DNA of 64,000 bases from Nocardia exalbida NBRC 100660 (GCF_000308575.1 NZ_BAFZ01000024.1:1-64000), one strand, 5' to 3'; positions 25,631-35,026 are shown, counted from the stretch's first letter. Notes: a model not told the origin generated them from the sequence alone. Numbers and translations: made by a program.

Positions 25631-26689
25631 ATGCTGATTTCACAGCGTCCGACGCTGACCGAAGAGGTCGTCGCCGAGAACCGCTCGAAGTTCACCATCG
25701 AGCCGCTCGAGCCGGGCTTCGGTTACACCCTCGGCAACTCGCTGCGGCGTACCCTGCTGTCCTCGATTCCGGGGGCGGCGGTCACGAGCATCCGCATCGA
25801 CGGTGTCCTGCACGAGTTCACCACCGTCCCGGGCGTGAAGGAAGATGTCACCGACATCATCCTGAACCTCAAGGGCCTGGTCGTGTCCTCGGAGGAGGAC
25901 GAGCCGGTCACGATGTACGTGCGCAAGCAGGGTCCGGGCACCGTCACCGCCGGTGACATCGTCCCGCCCAGCGGCGTCGTGGTGCACAACCCGGACATGC
26001 ACATCGCGACCCTGAACGACAAGGGCAAGCTGGAGATCGAGCTCGTCGTCGAGCGCGGTCGCGGCTACGTCCCCGCCGTGCAGAACAAGGCCTCCGGTGC
26101 GGAAATCGGCCGGATCCCGGTGGATTCGATCTACTCGCCGGTGCTCAAGGTGACCTACAAGGTCGAGGCCACTCGCGTCGAGCAGCGCACCGACTTCGAC
26201 CGGCTCATCCTGGACGTGGAGACCAAGAACTCCATCAGCGCGCGGGACGCGCTCGCCTCGGCGGGCAAGACCCTGGTCGAGCTCTTCGGCCTGGCCCGTG
26301 AGCTGAACGTCGAAGCCGAGGGCATCGAGATCGGCCCCTCGCCGGCCGAGGCGGATCACATCGCCTCGTTCGGCCTGCCGATCGAGGACCTGGACCTCAC
26401 CGTCCGGTCCTACAACTGCCTCAAGCGCGAGGGTGTGCACACCGTGGGCGAGCTGGTCGCCCGCACCGAGTCGGATCTGCTGGACATTCGCAACTTCGGC
26501 CAGAAGTCCATCGACGAGGTCAAGGTCAAGCTGCACGCGCTCGGCCTCTCGCTCAAGGACAGCCCGGCGTCGTTCGATCCGTCCAGCGTGGTCGGCTACG
26601 ACGCGAGCACCGGCACGTGGAGCGACAGCGGCACGTTCAGTGACACCGATGGCGGCGAGCAGGACTACGCCGAGACCGAACAGCTCTAG
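25631..26689 (+). CDS. rpoA: RNA polymerase alpha subunit
   Basis: The 352-residue protein has the alpha N-terminal assembly domain (about 1-230, with '[20 protein letters not shown]' and '[20 protein letters not shown]') and the C-terminal domain (about 250-315, with '[20 protein letters not shown]' and '[16 protein letters not shown]') that binds UP elements and activators. A 35-residue acidic tail follows. The ATG at 25631 was preferred to the one at 25622 because AGGAGG ends about 10 bases before 25631 and homologues start 'MLISQRP'. Confidence 0.97.
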   Translation: MLISQRPTLTEEVVAENRSKFTIEPLEPGFGYTLGNSLRRTLLSSIPGAAVTSIRIDGVLHEFTTVPGVKEDVTDIILNLKGLVVSSEEDEPVTMYVRKQGPGTVTAGDIVPPSGVVVHNPDMHIATLNDKGKLEIELVVERGRGYVPAVQNKASGAEIGRIPVDSIYSPVLKVTYKVEATRVEQRTDFDRLILDVETKNSISARDALASAGKTLVELFGLARELNVEAEGIEIGPSPAEADHIASFGLPIEDLDLTVRSYNCLKREGVHTVGELVARTESDLLDIRNFGQKSIDEVKVKLHALGLSLKDSPASFDPSSVVGYDASTGTWSDSGTFSDTDGGEQDYAETEQL

Positions 26690-26817
26690 GCCCCCGGGGT
26701 AGGCGCCCCGGCCCGGCCTCGTACCCGTGGCGTGAGCGACGCGCCCGGAAGCGGTAGCAGAGCGTAACCACGCAGGGCGCCGGGAGCGCCGCAAAAGACA
26801 CACAGGAGAACACCACA

Positions 26818-27339
26818 ATGCCCAAGCCCAAGAAGGGTGCCCGCTTCGGCGGGTCGGCGTCGCACCAGAAGGCGATCTTCGCCAATCTGGCGACGGCGCT
26901 CTTCGAGCACGGCCGGATCACCACCACCGAGGCCAAGGCCAAGGCCGTGCGCCCCTACGCGGAGAAGCTGATCACCAAGGCGAAGGGCGGCACTCTGGCC
27001 GACCGTCGCGAGGTGCTGAAGGTCATCCGCAACAAGAACGTCGTACACGAACTCTTCGCCGAGATCGGTCCGTCGTTCGAGGGACGCGAGGGTGGTTACA
27101 CCCGCATCACCAAGACGCTGCCGCGTAAGGGTGACAACGCGCCGATGGCGGTCATCGAGCTGGTCCGGGAGAAGACCGTGACCAACGAGGCCGATCGCGC
27201 CCGTCGCGTCGCCGCGTCGAAGAAGGCGGAGGAGGCTCCGGCCGCCGAGGTCGTCGAGGAGGAGGCCGAGGAGGCCACCGCCGAGACCGCCGAGGCTCCG
27301 GCTGCCGAGGAAACCGCTGAGGACAAGAAGGACGCCTGA
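26818..27339 (+). CDS. rplQ: 50S ribosomal protein L17
   Basis: The 173-residue protein is L17 in residues 1-120 ('[20 protein letters not shown]' to '[11 protein letters not shown]'), near the peptide exit tunnel. The last 50 residues are a Glu/Ala-rich acidic extension ('[19 protein letters not shown]') common in actinobacterial L17. The ATG follows CACAGGAGAA. It ends the alpha operon, with a hairpin downstream and truA next. Confidence 0.97.
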   Translation: MPKPKKGARFGGSASHQKAIFANLATALFEHGRITTTEAKAKAVRPYAEKLITKAKGGTLADRREVLKVIRNKNVVHELFAEIGPSFEGREGGYTRITKTLPRKGDNAPMAVIELVREKTVTNEADRARRVAASKKAEEAPAAEVVEEEAEEATAETAEAPAAEETAEDKKDA

Positions 27340-27362
27340 CGCCGAGCGTTCGGAGTTCGCGC

Positions 27363-27398
27363 ACGAGCCCGCCACCCGCACTGGGTCGGCGGGCTCGT
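27363..27398 (+). terminator. Hairpin between rplQ and truA
   Basis: An 11-bp stem (27363-27373 with 27388-27398) closes a 14-base loop and is followed by TCGTTTCG. It probably reduces readthrough from rplQ. truA starts 22 bases further and may depend on what passes. Confidence 0.5.
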
Positions 27399-27419
27399 TC
27401 GTTTCGACCGGAGGATCAT

Positions 27420-28301
27420 GTGACCGTGGAGGAATCGGTGGGATCGAGTGCGGACCGGCCGCCCGAGGACGTGCCGGAAACCGGCATGTCGCGGGTCCGG
27501 CTGAGCATCGCTTACGACGGAACGGATTTCACCGGCTGGGCACGTCAGCCCGGTCTGCGCACCGTGCAGGGCGTGCTGGAGGACGCGCTGAGCAAGGTGT
27601 TCCGTGAGCCGATCCAGCTGACCGTGGCGGGGCGAACGGACGCGGGTGTGCACGCCGAGGGGCAGGTCGCGCACTTCGACACGTCCGGCGAACTGGACGC
27701 GGAGAAGCTGGTGCACCGAATGGCGCGATTCCTGCCGAAGGACGTGCGGATCACGGGGGCGCGCCCGGCCCCGCCCGAGTTCGACGCCCGGTTCTCCGCC
27801 ATCCGCCGCCACTACGCCTATCGGCTGACCACCGCGCCGTACGGGGCGGAGCCGCTGCAGGCCCGCAGCGTGGTCGCTTGCCGATCCGGCGTCGATGTCG
27901 GGGCTATGCGGGAGGCTTCGCGAACACTGTTGGGGCTGCACGATTTCGCCGCGTTCTGCCGCCGCAGGGAGGGCGCGACGACGGTCCGGGAGTTGCAGCG
28001 CTTCGACTGGGTGCGCGACGGTGATCTGCTGGTCGCCTACGTCAGCGCCGACGCGTTCTGCTGGTCGATGGTGCGCAGCCTGGTCGGCGCGGTGCTCGCC
28101 GTCGGCGAGGGGCGGCGCACCGTGGAATGGGTCGCCGCGTTGCTGCGGGAGACGGAGCGCTCCAGCTCGGTCACCGTCGCGCCCGCGCACGGTTTGAGCC
28201 TGATCGCCGTCGACTACCCGGCCGACGGGGAACTCGCCGCCCGCAACGCGCAGACGCGGGAGATGCGGTCGGTCCCCGCGGCGGGTTGCTGCGGCGACTA
28301 G
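27420..28301 (+). CDS. truA: tRNA pseudouridine synthase A
   Basis: The 293-residue enzyme makes pseudouridine at positions 38-40 of tRNA anticodon arms. The catalytic Asp is in '[17 protein letters not shown]' at residue 74, and other family segments are '[18 protein letters not shown]' and '[20 protein letters not shown]'. The GTG at 27420 follows GGAGG by four bases. The first 23 residues are a non-conserved acidic extension. Its place after rplQ is the usual actinobacterial order. In mycobacteria the ESX-4 locus lies between truA and rplM, and the same is true here. Confidence 0.95.
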   Translation: MTVEESVGSSADRPPEDVPETGMSRVRLSIAYDGTDFTGWARQPGLRTVQGVLEDALSKVFREPIQLTVAGRTDAGVHAEGQVAHFDTSGELDAEKLVHRMARFLPKDVRITGARPAPPEFDARFSAIRRHYAYRLTTAPYGAEPLQARSVVACRSGVDVGAMREASRTLLGLHDFAAFCRRREGATTVRELQRFDWVRDGDLLVAYVSADAFCWSMVRSLVGAVLAVGEGRRTVEWVAALLRETERSSSVTVAPAHGLSLIAVDYPADGELAARNAQTREMRSVPAAGCCGD

Positions 28302-28310
28302 GAATGCGGG

Positions 28311-28342
28311 GCTGCCCGCACCCGTGCTCGGGTGCGGGCAGC
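28311..28342. terminator. 14-bp hairpin between truA and hsp20
   Basis: A perfect 14-bp stem (28311-28324 with 28329-28342) with a TGCT loop lies between the convergent 3' ends of truA and the Hsp20 gene. It has no T tract but is a probable bidirectional terminator. Confidence 0.65.
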
Positions 28343-28352
28343 GCGGCGGCGC

Positions 28353-28865
28353 TCACTTCGACGATTGCCTGTACTGCTGCTGAGACTGTCCCTGCTGCTC
28401 GGCCTGCGCCGGCTGTCCGGAACGGCCCGTTTGCGCTTCGATCGTCCTCGGTTCCTGGGACGCGCCGGAGATCTGGATTCGCCGCGGCTTCGCGCGCTCC
28501 GCGATCGGAATCGTCACCGAGAGCACACCGTTGTTGTACGTCGCGCTGATGTTCTCGACGTCGACGTTCTCACCCAGCGACACCTGGCGCATGAAGGTGC
28601 CCGCGAAGCGTTCCGAGGCGATCCACTGGACGCCTTCCTCGCTCGGCACGGTGCGTTGGGCCCGCAGGGTGAGCGTGCCGTTGTCGACACTGACGTCGAT
28701 CGAGCCGGGATCGACGCCGGGCAGGTCCGCGTTCAGGACGTAATGATCTCCCGCCTTGAACAGATCCATCGGCATGAATCGCGGTGCGCGACCGGTTCCC
28801 GCGCTTTCGCCGAGCAACTGGCGGGCGACAGTGTCTATGTCATGAAACGGATCGAATCTCAGCAC
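28353..28865 (-). CDS. Hsp20/alpha-crystallin small heat-shock protein
   Basis: The 170-residue protein is a small heat-shock chaperone that holds unfolding proteins. The alpha-crystallin domain spans about residues 38-130 ('PMDLFKAGDHYVLNADLPGV', 'NGTLTLRAQRTV', 'YNNGVLSVTIPIAE'), preceded by 'FDPFHDIDTVARQLLG' as in mycobacterial Hsp18. The 35-residue tail is rich in Gln, Ser and Ala. The GTG at 28865 was chosen for its GGAGGT ribosome binding site seven bases upstream; an ATG five codons earlier falls inside that site. No HspR (HAIR) operator was recognised upstream. Confidence 0.88.
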   Translation of the reverse strand: MLRFDPFHDIDTVARQLLGESAGTGRAPRFMPMDLFKAGDHYVLNADLPGVDPGSIDVSVDNGTLTLRAQRTVPSEEGVQWIASERFAGTFMRQVSLGENVDVENISATYNNGVLSVTIPIAERAKPRRIQISGASQEPRTIEAQTGRSGQPAQAEQQGQSQQQYRQSSK

Positions 28866-29038
28866 AGCGATCACCTCCATCTGGTTAGTGGTGACGCCTG
28901 CCACGGCGGCAAACGCCATAGCTGTGCAATAGCCACAGTAGCCCTCCTGAAGCGGGAGAGCATCAAGCCCGACGGATGCGCGACCGCGAGATCCGCCGGC
29001 CCGGAATAGCCGTCTCCGGGCACGTGTTGGCTCGGGAC

Positions 29039-29872
29039 ATGGCATTCGACAGTCTCGGACGGTTCGGAGTGTGGCGGGCGTTCAACGGGTTCGGCCCCGA
29101 GGACGCACGGGAATTGGAGCAGCTGGGCTACGGCGCGCTGTGGTTGGGGGCCTCGCCGCCCGCGGATCTGGCAGCCGTCGAACCGCTGCTGGAGGCGACC
29201 GAGACGATCACCGTGGCCACCAGCATCGTGAACATCTGGGCGTCGCCCGCGAAGGAGACGGCCGACTCCTTCCACCGGATCGAGGCGCGCTTCCCCGGCC
29301 GGTTCCTGCTCGGCATCGGCGCGGGACACCCCGAGCACACAGGCGAGTACCGCAAGCCGTACGACGCGCTGGTCGAATACCTGGACGACCTAGACGCCGC
29401 CGGAGTGCCCGCCGAACGGCGCGCGGTGGCCGCACTCGGCCCGCGGGTGCTGAAGCTGGCCGCCGAGCGGTCCTCGGGGCCGCTGCCGTACTTCGTACCC
29501 GCGGCGCACACCGCCAAGGCCCGCGAGATCGTCGGCCCGGACGCGCTGCTGGCCACCGAGCACAAGGTGGTGCTGACCGACGACACCCGAGCCGCGCACG
29601 CCGTCGCCGACGGGACCGTCGAGTTCTACCTGGGCCTGACCAACTACGCGTCGAACCTGCGCCGGTTCGGCTTCGCCGACGCCGACCTCGCCGTCCCGCC
29701 CGGTGATCGCGTGTTCGACGCCGTCATCGCGTACGGCACGCCGGAGCGGATAGCTGCCCGGCTGTCGGAGCATCTCGACGCCGGCGCCGACCATGTCGCG
29801 GTGCAGATCCTCGGCGACAACTACCTCCCCGCGCTGCGCACCCTCGCCCCGCTGCTGACCGCGAAAGCCTGA
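29039..29872 (+). CDS. LLM class F420-dependent oxidoreductase
   Basis: The 277-residue protein is of the luciferase-like monooxygenase fold, TIGR03620-type (probable F420-dependent). It shows 'GYGALWLGASPPADL', 'ITVATSIVNIWASPAKETAD', 'RFLLGIGAGHPEHTG', and the C-terminal 'VFDAVIAYGTPERIAARLSE' with 'GADHVAVQIL'. Such enzymes transfer hydride from F420H2 in actinobacteria; the substrate is unknown. The ATG at 29039 gives the family N-terminus 'MAFDSLGRFGVWR'. It is a single gene, divergent from hsp20, with a strong terminator after it. Confidence 0.9.
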   Translation: MAFDSLGRFGVWRAFNGFGPEDARELEQLGYGALWLGASPPADLAAVEPLLEATETITVATSIVNIWASPAKETADSFHRIEARFPGRFLLGIGAGHPEHTGEYRKPYDALVEYLDDLDAAGVPAERRAVAALGPRVLKLAAERSSGPLPYFVPAAHTAKAREIVGPDALLATEHKVVLTDDTRAAHAVADGTVEFYLGLTNYASNLRRFGFADADLAVPPGDRVFDAVIAYGTPERIAARLSEHLDAGADHVAVQILGDNYLPALRTLAPLLTAKA

Positions 29873-29887
29873 GCATCGGCTCGCCTC

Positions 29888-29912
29888 CGGCCCCGGCATC
29901 TTGCCGGGGCCG
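29888..29912 (+). terminator. Intrinsic terminator-like hairpin
   Basis: A perfect 11-bp GC-rich stem (29888-29898 with 29902-29912) with a TCT loop follows the LLM gene by 16 bases; AGGTGTTT comes next. This is a likely terminator. Confidence 0.65.
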
Positions 29913-30034
29913 AGGTGTTTGCCGGCGATCGTCCTAAGGGACTGTTAGGAAGCATCGAGAGCCATTCCGCGAGCTTGTGACTGTCGCCACACTGATCTGC
30001 GACGACGTGATGAGGCGTCGGAGGAGGAGATCTT

Positions 30035-31411
30035 GTGACTACGACACAGCCCGTGAGTGAGCGCCGGGTGGTCGCGAACGTGCTACGCGGATCCATCGGA
30101 AACCTGGTCGAGTGGTACGACTGGTATGTCTACGCCGCGTTCAGCGTGTACTTCGCGAAGACGTTCTTCCCCAAGGACGATCCGACGGCACAGCTGTTGT
30201 CCACCGCCGCCGTGTTCGCGGTCGGCTTCCTGATGCGTCCGATCGGCGGTTGGGCACTGGGCCGGTACGCCGACCGGTTCGGCCGTCGTTCGGCGCTGAC
30301 CCTGTCGGTGACCGTGATGGCGGCGGGTTCTCTGCTGATCGCGGTGACACCCGGCTACCAGACCATCGGTGTGGCCGCTCCGGCCCTGCTGCTGATCGCC
30401 CGGCTCCTGCAAGGTCTGTCGGTCGGCGGCGAATACGCCACCAGCGCGACGTATCTGTCCGAGGTGGCCTCGGCGGGCAGGCGCGGGTTCTACTCGAGTT
30501 TCCAGTACGTGACCCTGGTGGCAGGCCAGCTCGTCGCGCTCGGGGTGCAGATCGTGCTGCAACAATTCCTCGACGCCGACCGGATGAACGCCTGGGGCTG
30601 GCGGATTCCGTTCGTGATCGGCGCCGCCGGTGCGCTGATCGTGATGTGGCTGCGGCGCGGCATGGACGAGTCCGAGCAGTTCCGCGCCGAATCCGGGCAG
30701 GCGTCGCAGAAGAAGGCGACGGCCGCCGAAGCGGGGCAGTCACGTGGTTCGTTGCGGATCCTGTTGCAATACCCCCGCGAGTGTCTGCTGGTGGTCGGGT
30801 TGACGCTGGGCGGAACGGTCGCGTTCTACACGTATACGACCTACATGCAGAAGTTCATGATCAATACCTCCGGCATCTCCAAATCGACGGTGGCGTGGAT
30901 CAACTTCATCGCGCTGCTGGTCTTCGTGGTGCTGCAACCGCTGGCGGGCGCGCTGTCGGACCGGGTGGGCAGGCGCAAACTGCTGATCTTCTTCGGCGTG
31001 GCGGGCACGCTGCTCACCGTGCCGATCATGACGGTGCTCGCGCACACCACCAATCCGGTCGCCGCGTGGGGCCTGATGATGGTCGCCCTGCTGATCATCA
31101 CGGGATACACCTCGATCAACGCGATCGTGAAGGCCGAACTCTTCCCGACGAAGATCCGCGCGCTCGGTGTCGGGCTGCCCTACGCCCTCACCGTCGCCAT
31201 CTTCGGCGGCACTGCGGAGACGATCGCGCTCGCGCTGAAGAAGGGCGGCCACGAGTCGCTGTACTTCTGGTACGTCGCGGGCTGCATCGCCATCTCGCTG
31301 ATCACCTACTACTTCATGCGGGAGACCTCGGCCTCGTCGCAGATCGACGGCGAGTCCACCGGCGCCGCGGCGGCGGCGCCGCGACGGCGGATGGCCACCG
31401 TGCGTGACTGA
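30035..31411 (+). CDS. MHS-family MFS transporter (dicarboxylate/alpha-ketoglutarate type)
   Basis: The 458-residue protein is a 12-helix major facilitator of the metabolite:H+ symporter family. 'LRGSIGNLVEWYDWYVYAAF' at the N-terminus, 'GRYADRFGRRSALTLSV' between helices 2 and 3, 'RLLQGLSVGGEYATSATYLS' in helix 4-5 and 'GALSDRVGRRKLLIFFG' in the second half are the family signatures and place it close to KgtP-type alpha-ketoglutarate permeases. It would bring organic acids into the cell with protons. The GTG at 30035 follows GGAGGAGA. The response regulator begins 46 bases after its stop, and the four genes to 34499 run as one operon. Confidence 0.92.
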   Translation: MTTTQPVSERRVVANVLRGSIGNLVEWYDWYVYAAFSVYFAKTFFPKDDPTAQLLSTAAVFAVGFLMRPIGGWALGRYADRFGRRSALTLSVTVMAAGSLLIAVTPGYQTIGVAAPALLLIARLLQGLSVGGEYATSATYLSEVASAGRRGFYSSFQYVTLVAGQLVALGVQIVLQQFLDADRMNAWGWRIPFVIGAAGALIVMWLRRGMDESEQFRAESGQASQKKATAAEAGQSRGSLRILLQYPRECLLVVGLTLGGTVAFYTYTTYMQKFMINTSGISKSTVAWINFIALLVFVVLQPLAGALSDRVGRRKLLIFFGVAGTLLTVPIMTVLAHTTNPVAAWGLMMVALLIITGYTSINAIVKAELFPTKIRALGVGLPYALTVAIFGGTAETIALALKKGGHESLYFWYVAGCIAISLITYYFMRETSASSQIDGESTGAAAAAPRRRMATVRD

Positions 31412-31457
31412 CCGTCCGGCGCACGCGCCGGTCCCCCCGCTGTGGGAGGATCGGCGC

Positions 31458-32117
31458 GTGCGGCTTGCGGTGGTCGAGGACGACGACGGCGTGGGAGACG
31501 CGCTGGTCGAGGCCTTGAACGCCCGCGGTTACCGCGCCGAACGCATGCGTCGCGGAGCGGATCTGCTGGTCGCGCACCGCGACTTCGACGCCGTGGTCCT
31601 CGACCTCGGACTGCCCGACGGCGACGGACTGCAGGTGTTGCGCAGACTGCGCGAAGTGAGTTCGGTTCCGGTGCTGATCCTCACCGCGCGCAGCGACGAA
31701 CGTTCGATCGTGCGCGGCCTGCGCGGCGGCGCGGACGACTATCTGGTCAAGCCGCCGCGGATCGCGGAACTCGTCGCGCGGCTGGAGACGGTCACCAGGC
31801 GGGCGGCGGCCGCGGCGCGGCAGGCGCAATCGGTCGTTGTCACCGGTGACGTGCGGGTGGACCTGGGCGCTCGCGTGGTGGAGGTCGCCGGTGCGCCGGT
31901 GCCGTTGACCCAGAAGGAGTTCGAATTGGTCGAGGCGCTGGTGGAACGGCCGGGGGCCGCGGTGAGCCGCCAGCAGTTGATGGATCGCATCTGGGGTGAC
32001 GCCTTCGTCGCGGTCTCGCGTTCCCTGGATGTGCACATGACCGGGCTGCGGGCGAAGCTCAACCGGCCCGGCCTGATCACCACCATCCGCGGATACGGGT
32101 ATCGATGGGGACAGTGA
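31458..32117 (+). CDS. OmpR/PhoB-family response regulator
   Basis: The 219-residue protein has a receiver domain with acidic 'VVEDDDGVGDAL' near the start, phospho-acceptor Asp49 in 'VVLDLGLPDGDG', Thr in 'LILTARSDE' and Lys in 'DDYLVKPP', followed by an OmpR-type winged helix ('LTQKEFELVEALVERPGAAV', 'RSLDVHMTGLRAKL', 'TIRGYGYRWG'). The GTG at 31458 with GGGAGGA upstream was preferred to the earlier frame opening at 31404, which lies in the transporter 3' end. The partner kinase follows. Target genes probably include the transporter upstream. Confidence 0.93.
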   Translation: MRLAVVEDDDGVGDALVEALNARGYRAERMRRGADLLVAHRDFDAVVLDLGLPDGDGLQVLRRLREVSSVPVLILTARSDERSIVRGLRGGADDYLVKPPRIAELVARLETVTRRAAAAARQAQSVVVTGDVRVDLGARVVEVAGAPVPLTQKEFELVEALVERPGAAVSRQQLMDRIWGDAFVAVSRSLDVHMTGLRAKLNRPGLITTIRGYGYRWGQ

Positions 32118-32145
32118 GCGCGGTCCGGTGGGCCGGAGGTTTGCC

Positions 32146-33567
32146 ATGCGGCGTCGCCTGCTCGTCGCGCTGACATTGTTCGCGGCCATCGCGGTGCTGG
32201 CGTTCGCGGTGCCGCTGTCGCTGACCGTCGCCACCAGCCGCACCCAGCAGCTGGTGCTGGCCCGGTCCGGGGACGCCGACCGCTTCGCCACCCTGGCCGA
32301 CGACGCGGTCACCGCGGGAGACAGCCGCGCGCTGGTCGACGAGGTACTGCGCTACCACGAGCTGTACGGCGAGAACGTGCTGGTGGTCGACGCCAGGGGT
32401 GCGACGACGGTGAACGCGGGCGCCGACGTGAACGATCGCGACGTCGAAGCGGCGGTGGCGGCCGCCCGCCGCAACCAGCGCCCGCACGCGGCGGACAAGC
32501 TGACGCCGTGGGGCGCGCCGACCATGCTCGTCGCACGGCCGGTCGGCACCGGTGTGCAGGTGAACGGCGCCGTGGTGATCGAGGCGTCGACGGCGCGCGC
32601 CCGCGGTGACATCGCGCGGGCCTGGGCGGTGATCGTGCTCGGCGGCGTCGTCGCGATGGCGCTGTTCGTGCTGCTGGCGGTGACGATCGGCCGCTGGGTG
32701 CTGCGGCCGCTGGCGGCGCTGTCACAGGGTGTGGCGGAATTGACCGCGACGCTGCCCAAGCCGCGGGCGGGGACAATCGCTCCGGTGTCGATCGCGGGCC
32801 GCTACGGCGGGCCGCCCGAGATGCGCGCGCTGGTGGAGTCCTTCGACGCGATGGCTCTGGCGGTCGCCGATTCGGCGGACGCGCAGCGCCAACTGGTCGC
32901 CCACACCGCGCACGCGATGCGCAACCCGCTCGCCGCCCTGACCATCCGCCTGGATTCCCTGGAGCCCGCGATCCCGGCCGGTGCGGCGAGCACCTTCCGC
33001 GGCGCGGGCGCCGAGGTCGACCGGCTCACCGCGCTGCTCGACGGCCTGCTCAGCTTGGCCGTCGCCGAGACACCCGCGGCCTTCGACATGGCGCACACCG
33101 CCGAGGGCGACAACCACTGCGACGCCGTGCAGGTGGCGGCCGACCGATTCGACGCCTGGTGCTCGGCGTTCGAGGCGGCCGGCCAGCGACTGCGGGTGCC
33201 GCCCATGACCGAGCGCGCCGACGTCGCGGTCCCCGCCGACGTGCTCGCGCAGATGCTCGACGTACCGCTGAGCAACGCCACACGCTACGCGGGGGCGGGC
33301 GCGCACGTCGATCTCGTCGTCGCGACGGAGCCGGGCTGGGTCACCGTGACCGTCCGCGACGACGGCATCGGTGTTCCCCCCGACGAGATAGACAAGCTGA
33401 CCACGCGTTTCTTCCGTGGTTCGTCCGCGGGGAGCGGTGGCTCGGGGCTGGGCCTGCCGATCGCCGCGGCGTTGGCGCAGGCGCGCGGTGGCGTTCTCAC
33501 CGTCGTGGCGACGCGTCCGCACGGTCTCGCGGTGAGTGTGCGCTTGCCCGCGGCGGAGGCCCGGTGA
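32146..33567 (+). CDS. Two-component sensor histidine kinase
   Basis: The 473-residue protein has two membrane helices (about 4-26 and 165-187) around an extracytoplasmic sensor region, then a HAMP-like linker, a dimerisation domain with the phospho-acceptor His near residue 256 ('VAHTAHAMRNPLAAL') and an ATP-binding domain with N box 'LSNATRYAG', G1 'DDGIGVPPDE' and G2 'GSGGSGLGLPIAAAL'. The ATG at 32146, six bases after GGAGGT, is preferred to 32128. The stop overlaps the TAXI lipoprotein GTG. That tight coupling suggests the lipoprotein is its signal-input partner. Confidence 0.93.
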   Translation: MRRRLLVALTLFAAIAVLAFAVPLSLTVATSRTQQLVLARSGDADRFATLADDAVTAGDSRALVDEVLRYHELYGENVLVVDARGATTVNAGADVNDRDVEAAVAAARRNQRPHAADKLTPWGAPTMLVARPVGTGVQVNGAVVIEASTARARGDIARAWAVIVLGGVVAMALFVLLAVTIGRWVLRPLAALSQGVAELTATLPKPRAGTIAPVSIAGRYGGPPEMRALVESFDAMALAVADSADAQRQLVAHTAHAMRNPLAALTIRLDSLEPAIPAGAASTFRGAGAEVDRLTALLDGLLSLAVAETPAAFDMAHTAEGDNHCDAVQVAADRFDAWCSAFEAAGQRLRVPPMTERADVAVPADVLAQMLDVPLSNATRYAGAGAHVDLVVATEPGWVTVTVRDDGIGVPPDEIDKLTTRFFRGSSAGSGGSGLGLPIAAALAQARGGVLTVVATRPHGLAVSVRLPAAEAR

Positions 33568-34499
33568 CCGGCCGCGAGCCGATCCGCCGGCGCGGCATCG
33601 ATCGGCGCGGCTTCCTCGCGTTGGCTGTCGCCGCGGGTCTCGCAGGCTGCGCTCCGAGCGGCGGGGAAGCCACGGTGCGGCTGGCCTCGGGCGAGGTCGG
33701 CGGCTTCTATCACGCCTTCGCGGGGTTGCTCGGGCTGGCCGCCGAGAACATCGGAGACGTGCGGATCGAGCGGGTCGCCACCTCGGGCTCGCAGGCCAAT
33801 CTGGCTTTGCTGGCGCGCGGCGAGGTCGATGCCGCACTAGCGCTCGCGGACTCGCTGCGAGACGACGCCGATCGGGTGTGCGCGCTGGGGCGGGTCTACG
33901 AGAACTACCTGCAGTTGGTCGTGCGCTCGGACAGCACGATCGGCTCGGTCGCGGACCTGCGTGGAACCCGGGTGAGCCTGGGTGCGGAAGGGTCGGGCGC
34001 GGCCCTGACCGGCGAGCGGATCCTGCGCGTCGCGGGGCTGGACCCGCATGCCGACGTTGAGATTTCGCACCGCCCCTTGACGGAGGCGGTGGCCGCCCTG
34101 ACCGCAGGCGAGGCCGATGCGCTGTTGTGGGCGGGCGGCGTCCCGACCAGGCTGCTCGCGGTGCCGAGCCGGATGCGGCTGGTGGACATGGGCGAACTGG
34201 CCGCGCCGATGCGAGAGCTGTTCGGGCCGGTGTACGACCGGGTCGCGATTCCCGCGGACGCCTATCCGGGCGGTGTCTCGGTGCACACCATCGGGGTGGC
34301 CAATCTCTTGCTCGCCGCCCCCGCCATGCCCGAGGAAGTGGCCGCTTCGATCGTCGAACTGCTGGTATGGCACGCCGACGCGCTGGTGCCCACCGAAGCG
34401 GCGGGCACCCAGTTCCTCGACGGGCGCTCGCTGATCAGCACCGGCTCGATTCCGCTACATCCCGGCGCGGCCGCGGTCTACCGCCGCTGGCACGGCTAG
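33564..34499 (+). CDS. TAXI-family solute-binding lipoprotein
   Basis: The 311-residue protein is a TAXI-type (TRAP-associated extracytoplasmic) solute receptor: 'RLASGEVGGFYHAFAGLLG', 'ATSGSQANLALLARGEVDAA', 'LRGTRVSLGAEGSGAAL' and 'AGGVPTRLL' are family segments. The N-terminus has a twin-arginine-like 'RRRGIDRRGFLAL' and a lipobox ending at Cys29 ('GLAGC'), so it is probably exported by Tat or Sec and anchored as a lipoprotein. TAXI proteins normally feed a DctQM membrane transporter; none is present here. Instead the gene overlaps the sensor kinase stop (GTGA), so it may present ligand to the kinase. Substrate class is probably a carboxylate or amino acid. Confidence 0.85.
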   Translation: MTGREPIRRRGIDRRGFLALAVAAGLAGCAPSGGEATVRLASGEVGGFYHAFAGLLGLAAENIGDVRIERVATSGSQANLALLARGEVDAALALADSLRDDADRVCALGRVYENYLQLVVRSDSTIGSVADLRGTRVSLGAEGSGAALTGERILRVAGLDPHADVEISHRPLTEAVAALTAGEADALLWAGGVPTRLLAVPSRMRLVDMGELAAPMRELFGPVYDRVAIPADAYPGGVSVHTIGVANLLLAAPAMPEEVAASIVELLVWHADALVPTEAAGTQFLDGRSLISTGSIPLHPGAAAVYRRWHG

Positions 34500-34504
34500 C
34501 GACG

Positions 34505-34828
34505 TCAGGACCGGACCAGGCGGGCGATGGCGTCGGTGGCCTCCTTGATCTTGGCTTCGGCCTCCGGGCCACCCGCGACGGCCGCGTCGACCACGCAGTG
34601 GCTGATGTGGTCCTCCAGCAGGCCCATCGCTACCGCCTGCAGGGCTTTCGTCATCGCGGAGACCTGGGTGAGGATGTCGATGCAGTACTTCTCCTCCTCG
34701 ACCATCCGCTGCAGACCGCGCGCTTGGCCCTCGATGCGCCGCAGCCGCTTGAGGTAGTCGTCTTTGGCGGTGATATAGCCGTGCCCGGCGTGCTCGGCCG
34801 CCGTGTGGTCGTGGGGGGAATCTTCCAC
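34505..34828 (-). CDS. csoR: CsoR/RicR-family metal-sensing repressor
   Basis: The 107-residue helical protein belongs to the CsoR/RcnR family (DUF156). The copper ligands of CsoR are at Cys49 ('EEKYCIDI'), His74 and Cys78 ('EDHISHC'), with the exact C-x24-H-x3-C spacing of copper-type members. The N-terminal 18 residues are His-rich. Apo-protein binds DNA and copper(I) releases it. The GTG at 34828 has GAGGAG six bases upstream. The palindrome 43 bases upstream is a good match to a CsoR/RicR operator, so it represses itself. No copper pump or chaperone gene is adjacent. Confidence 0.88.
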   Translation of the reverse strand: MEDSPHDHTAAEHAGHGYITAKDDYLKRLRRIEGQARGLQRMVEEEKYCIDILTQVSAMTKALQAVAMGLLEDHISHCVVDAAVAGGPEAEAKIKEATDAIARLVRS

Positions 34829-34870
34829 CGATGTCTCCTCGCTGCCTGCCGGTCGCCGGAACCGGATCAA

Positions 34871-34885
34871 TACCCCCCTAGGGTA
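34871..34885. promoter_or_regulatory. CsoR/RicR operator
   Basis: TACCCCCCTAGGGTA is a near-perfect palindrome of the TACCC-N5-GGGTA type bound by CsoR/RicR proteins in actinobacteria. It lies between csoR (leftward) and mtnP (rightward), closer to csoR, and probably overlaps the csoR promoter. Confidence 0.75.
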
Positions 34886-35026
34886 CAGTTTTCGGGTCGT
34901 CTTGTCAGGTCGGACCCGCGTGACGACTACCCGGCGGCCGGCCGCAACAGTCGACGAGCCGCCCCGGAAGCAGGGTAACGCGCAGCCCGCCGCGCGACGG
35001 CCGTCGCGGGACGAGACAATCGGGGT

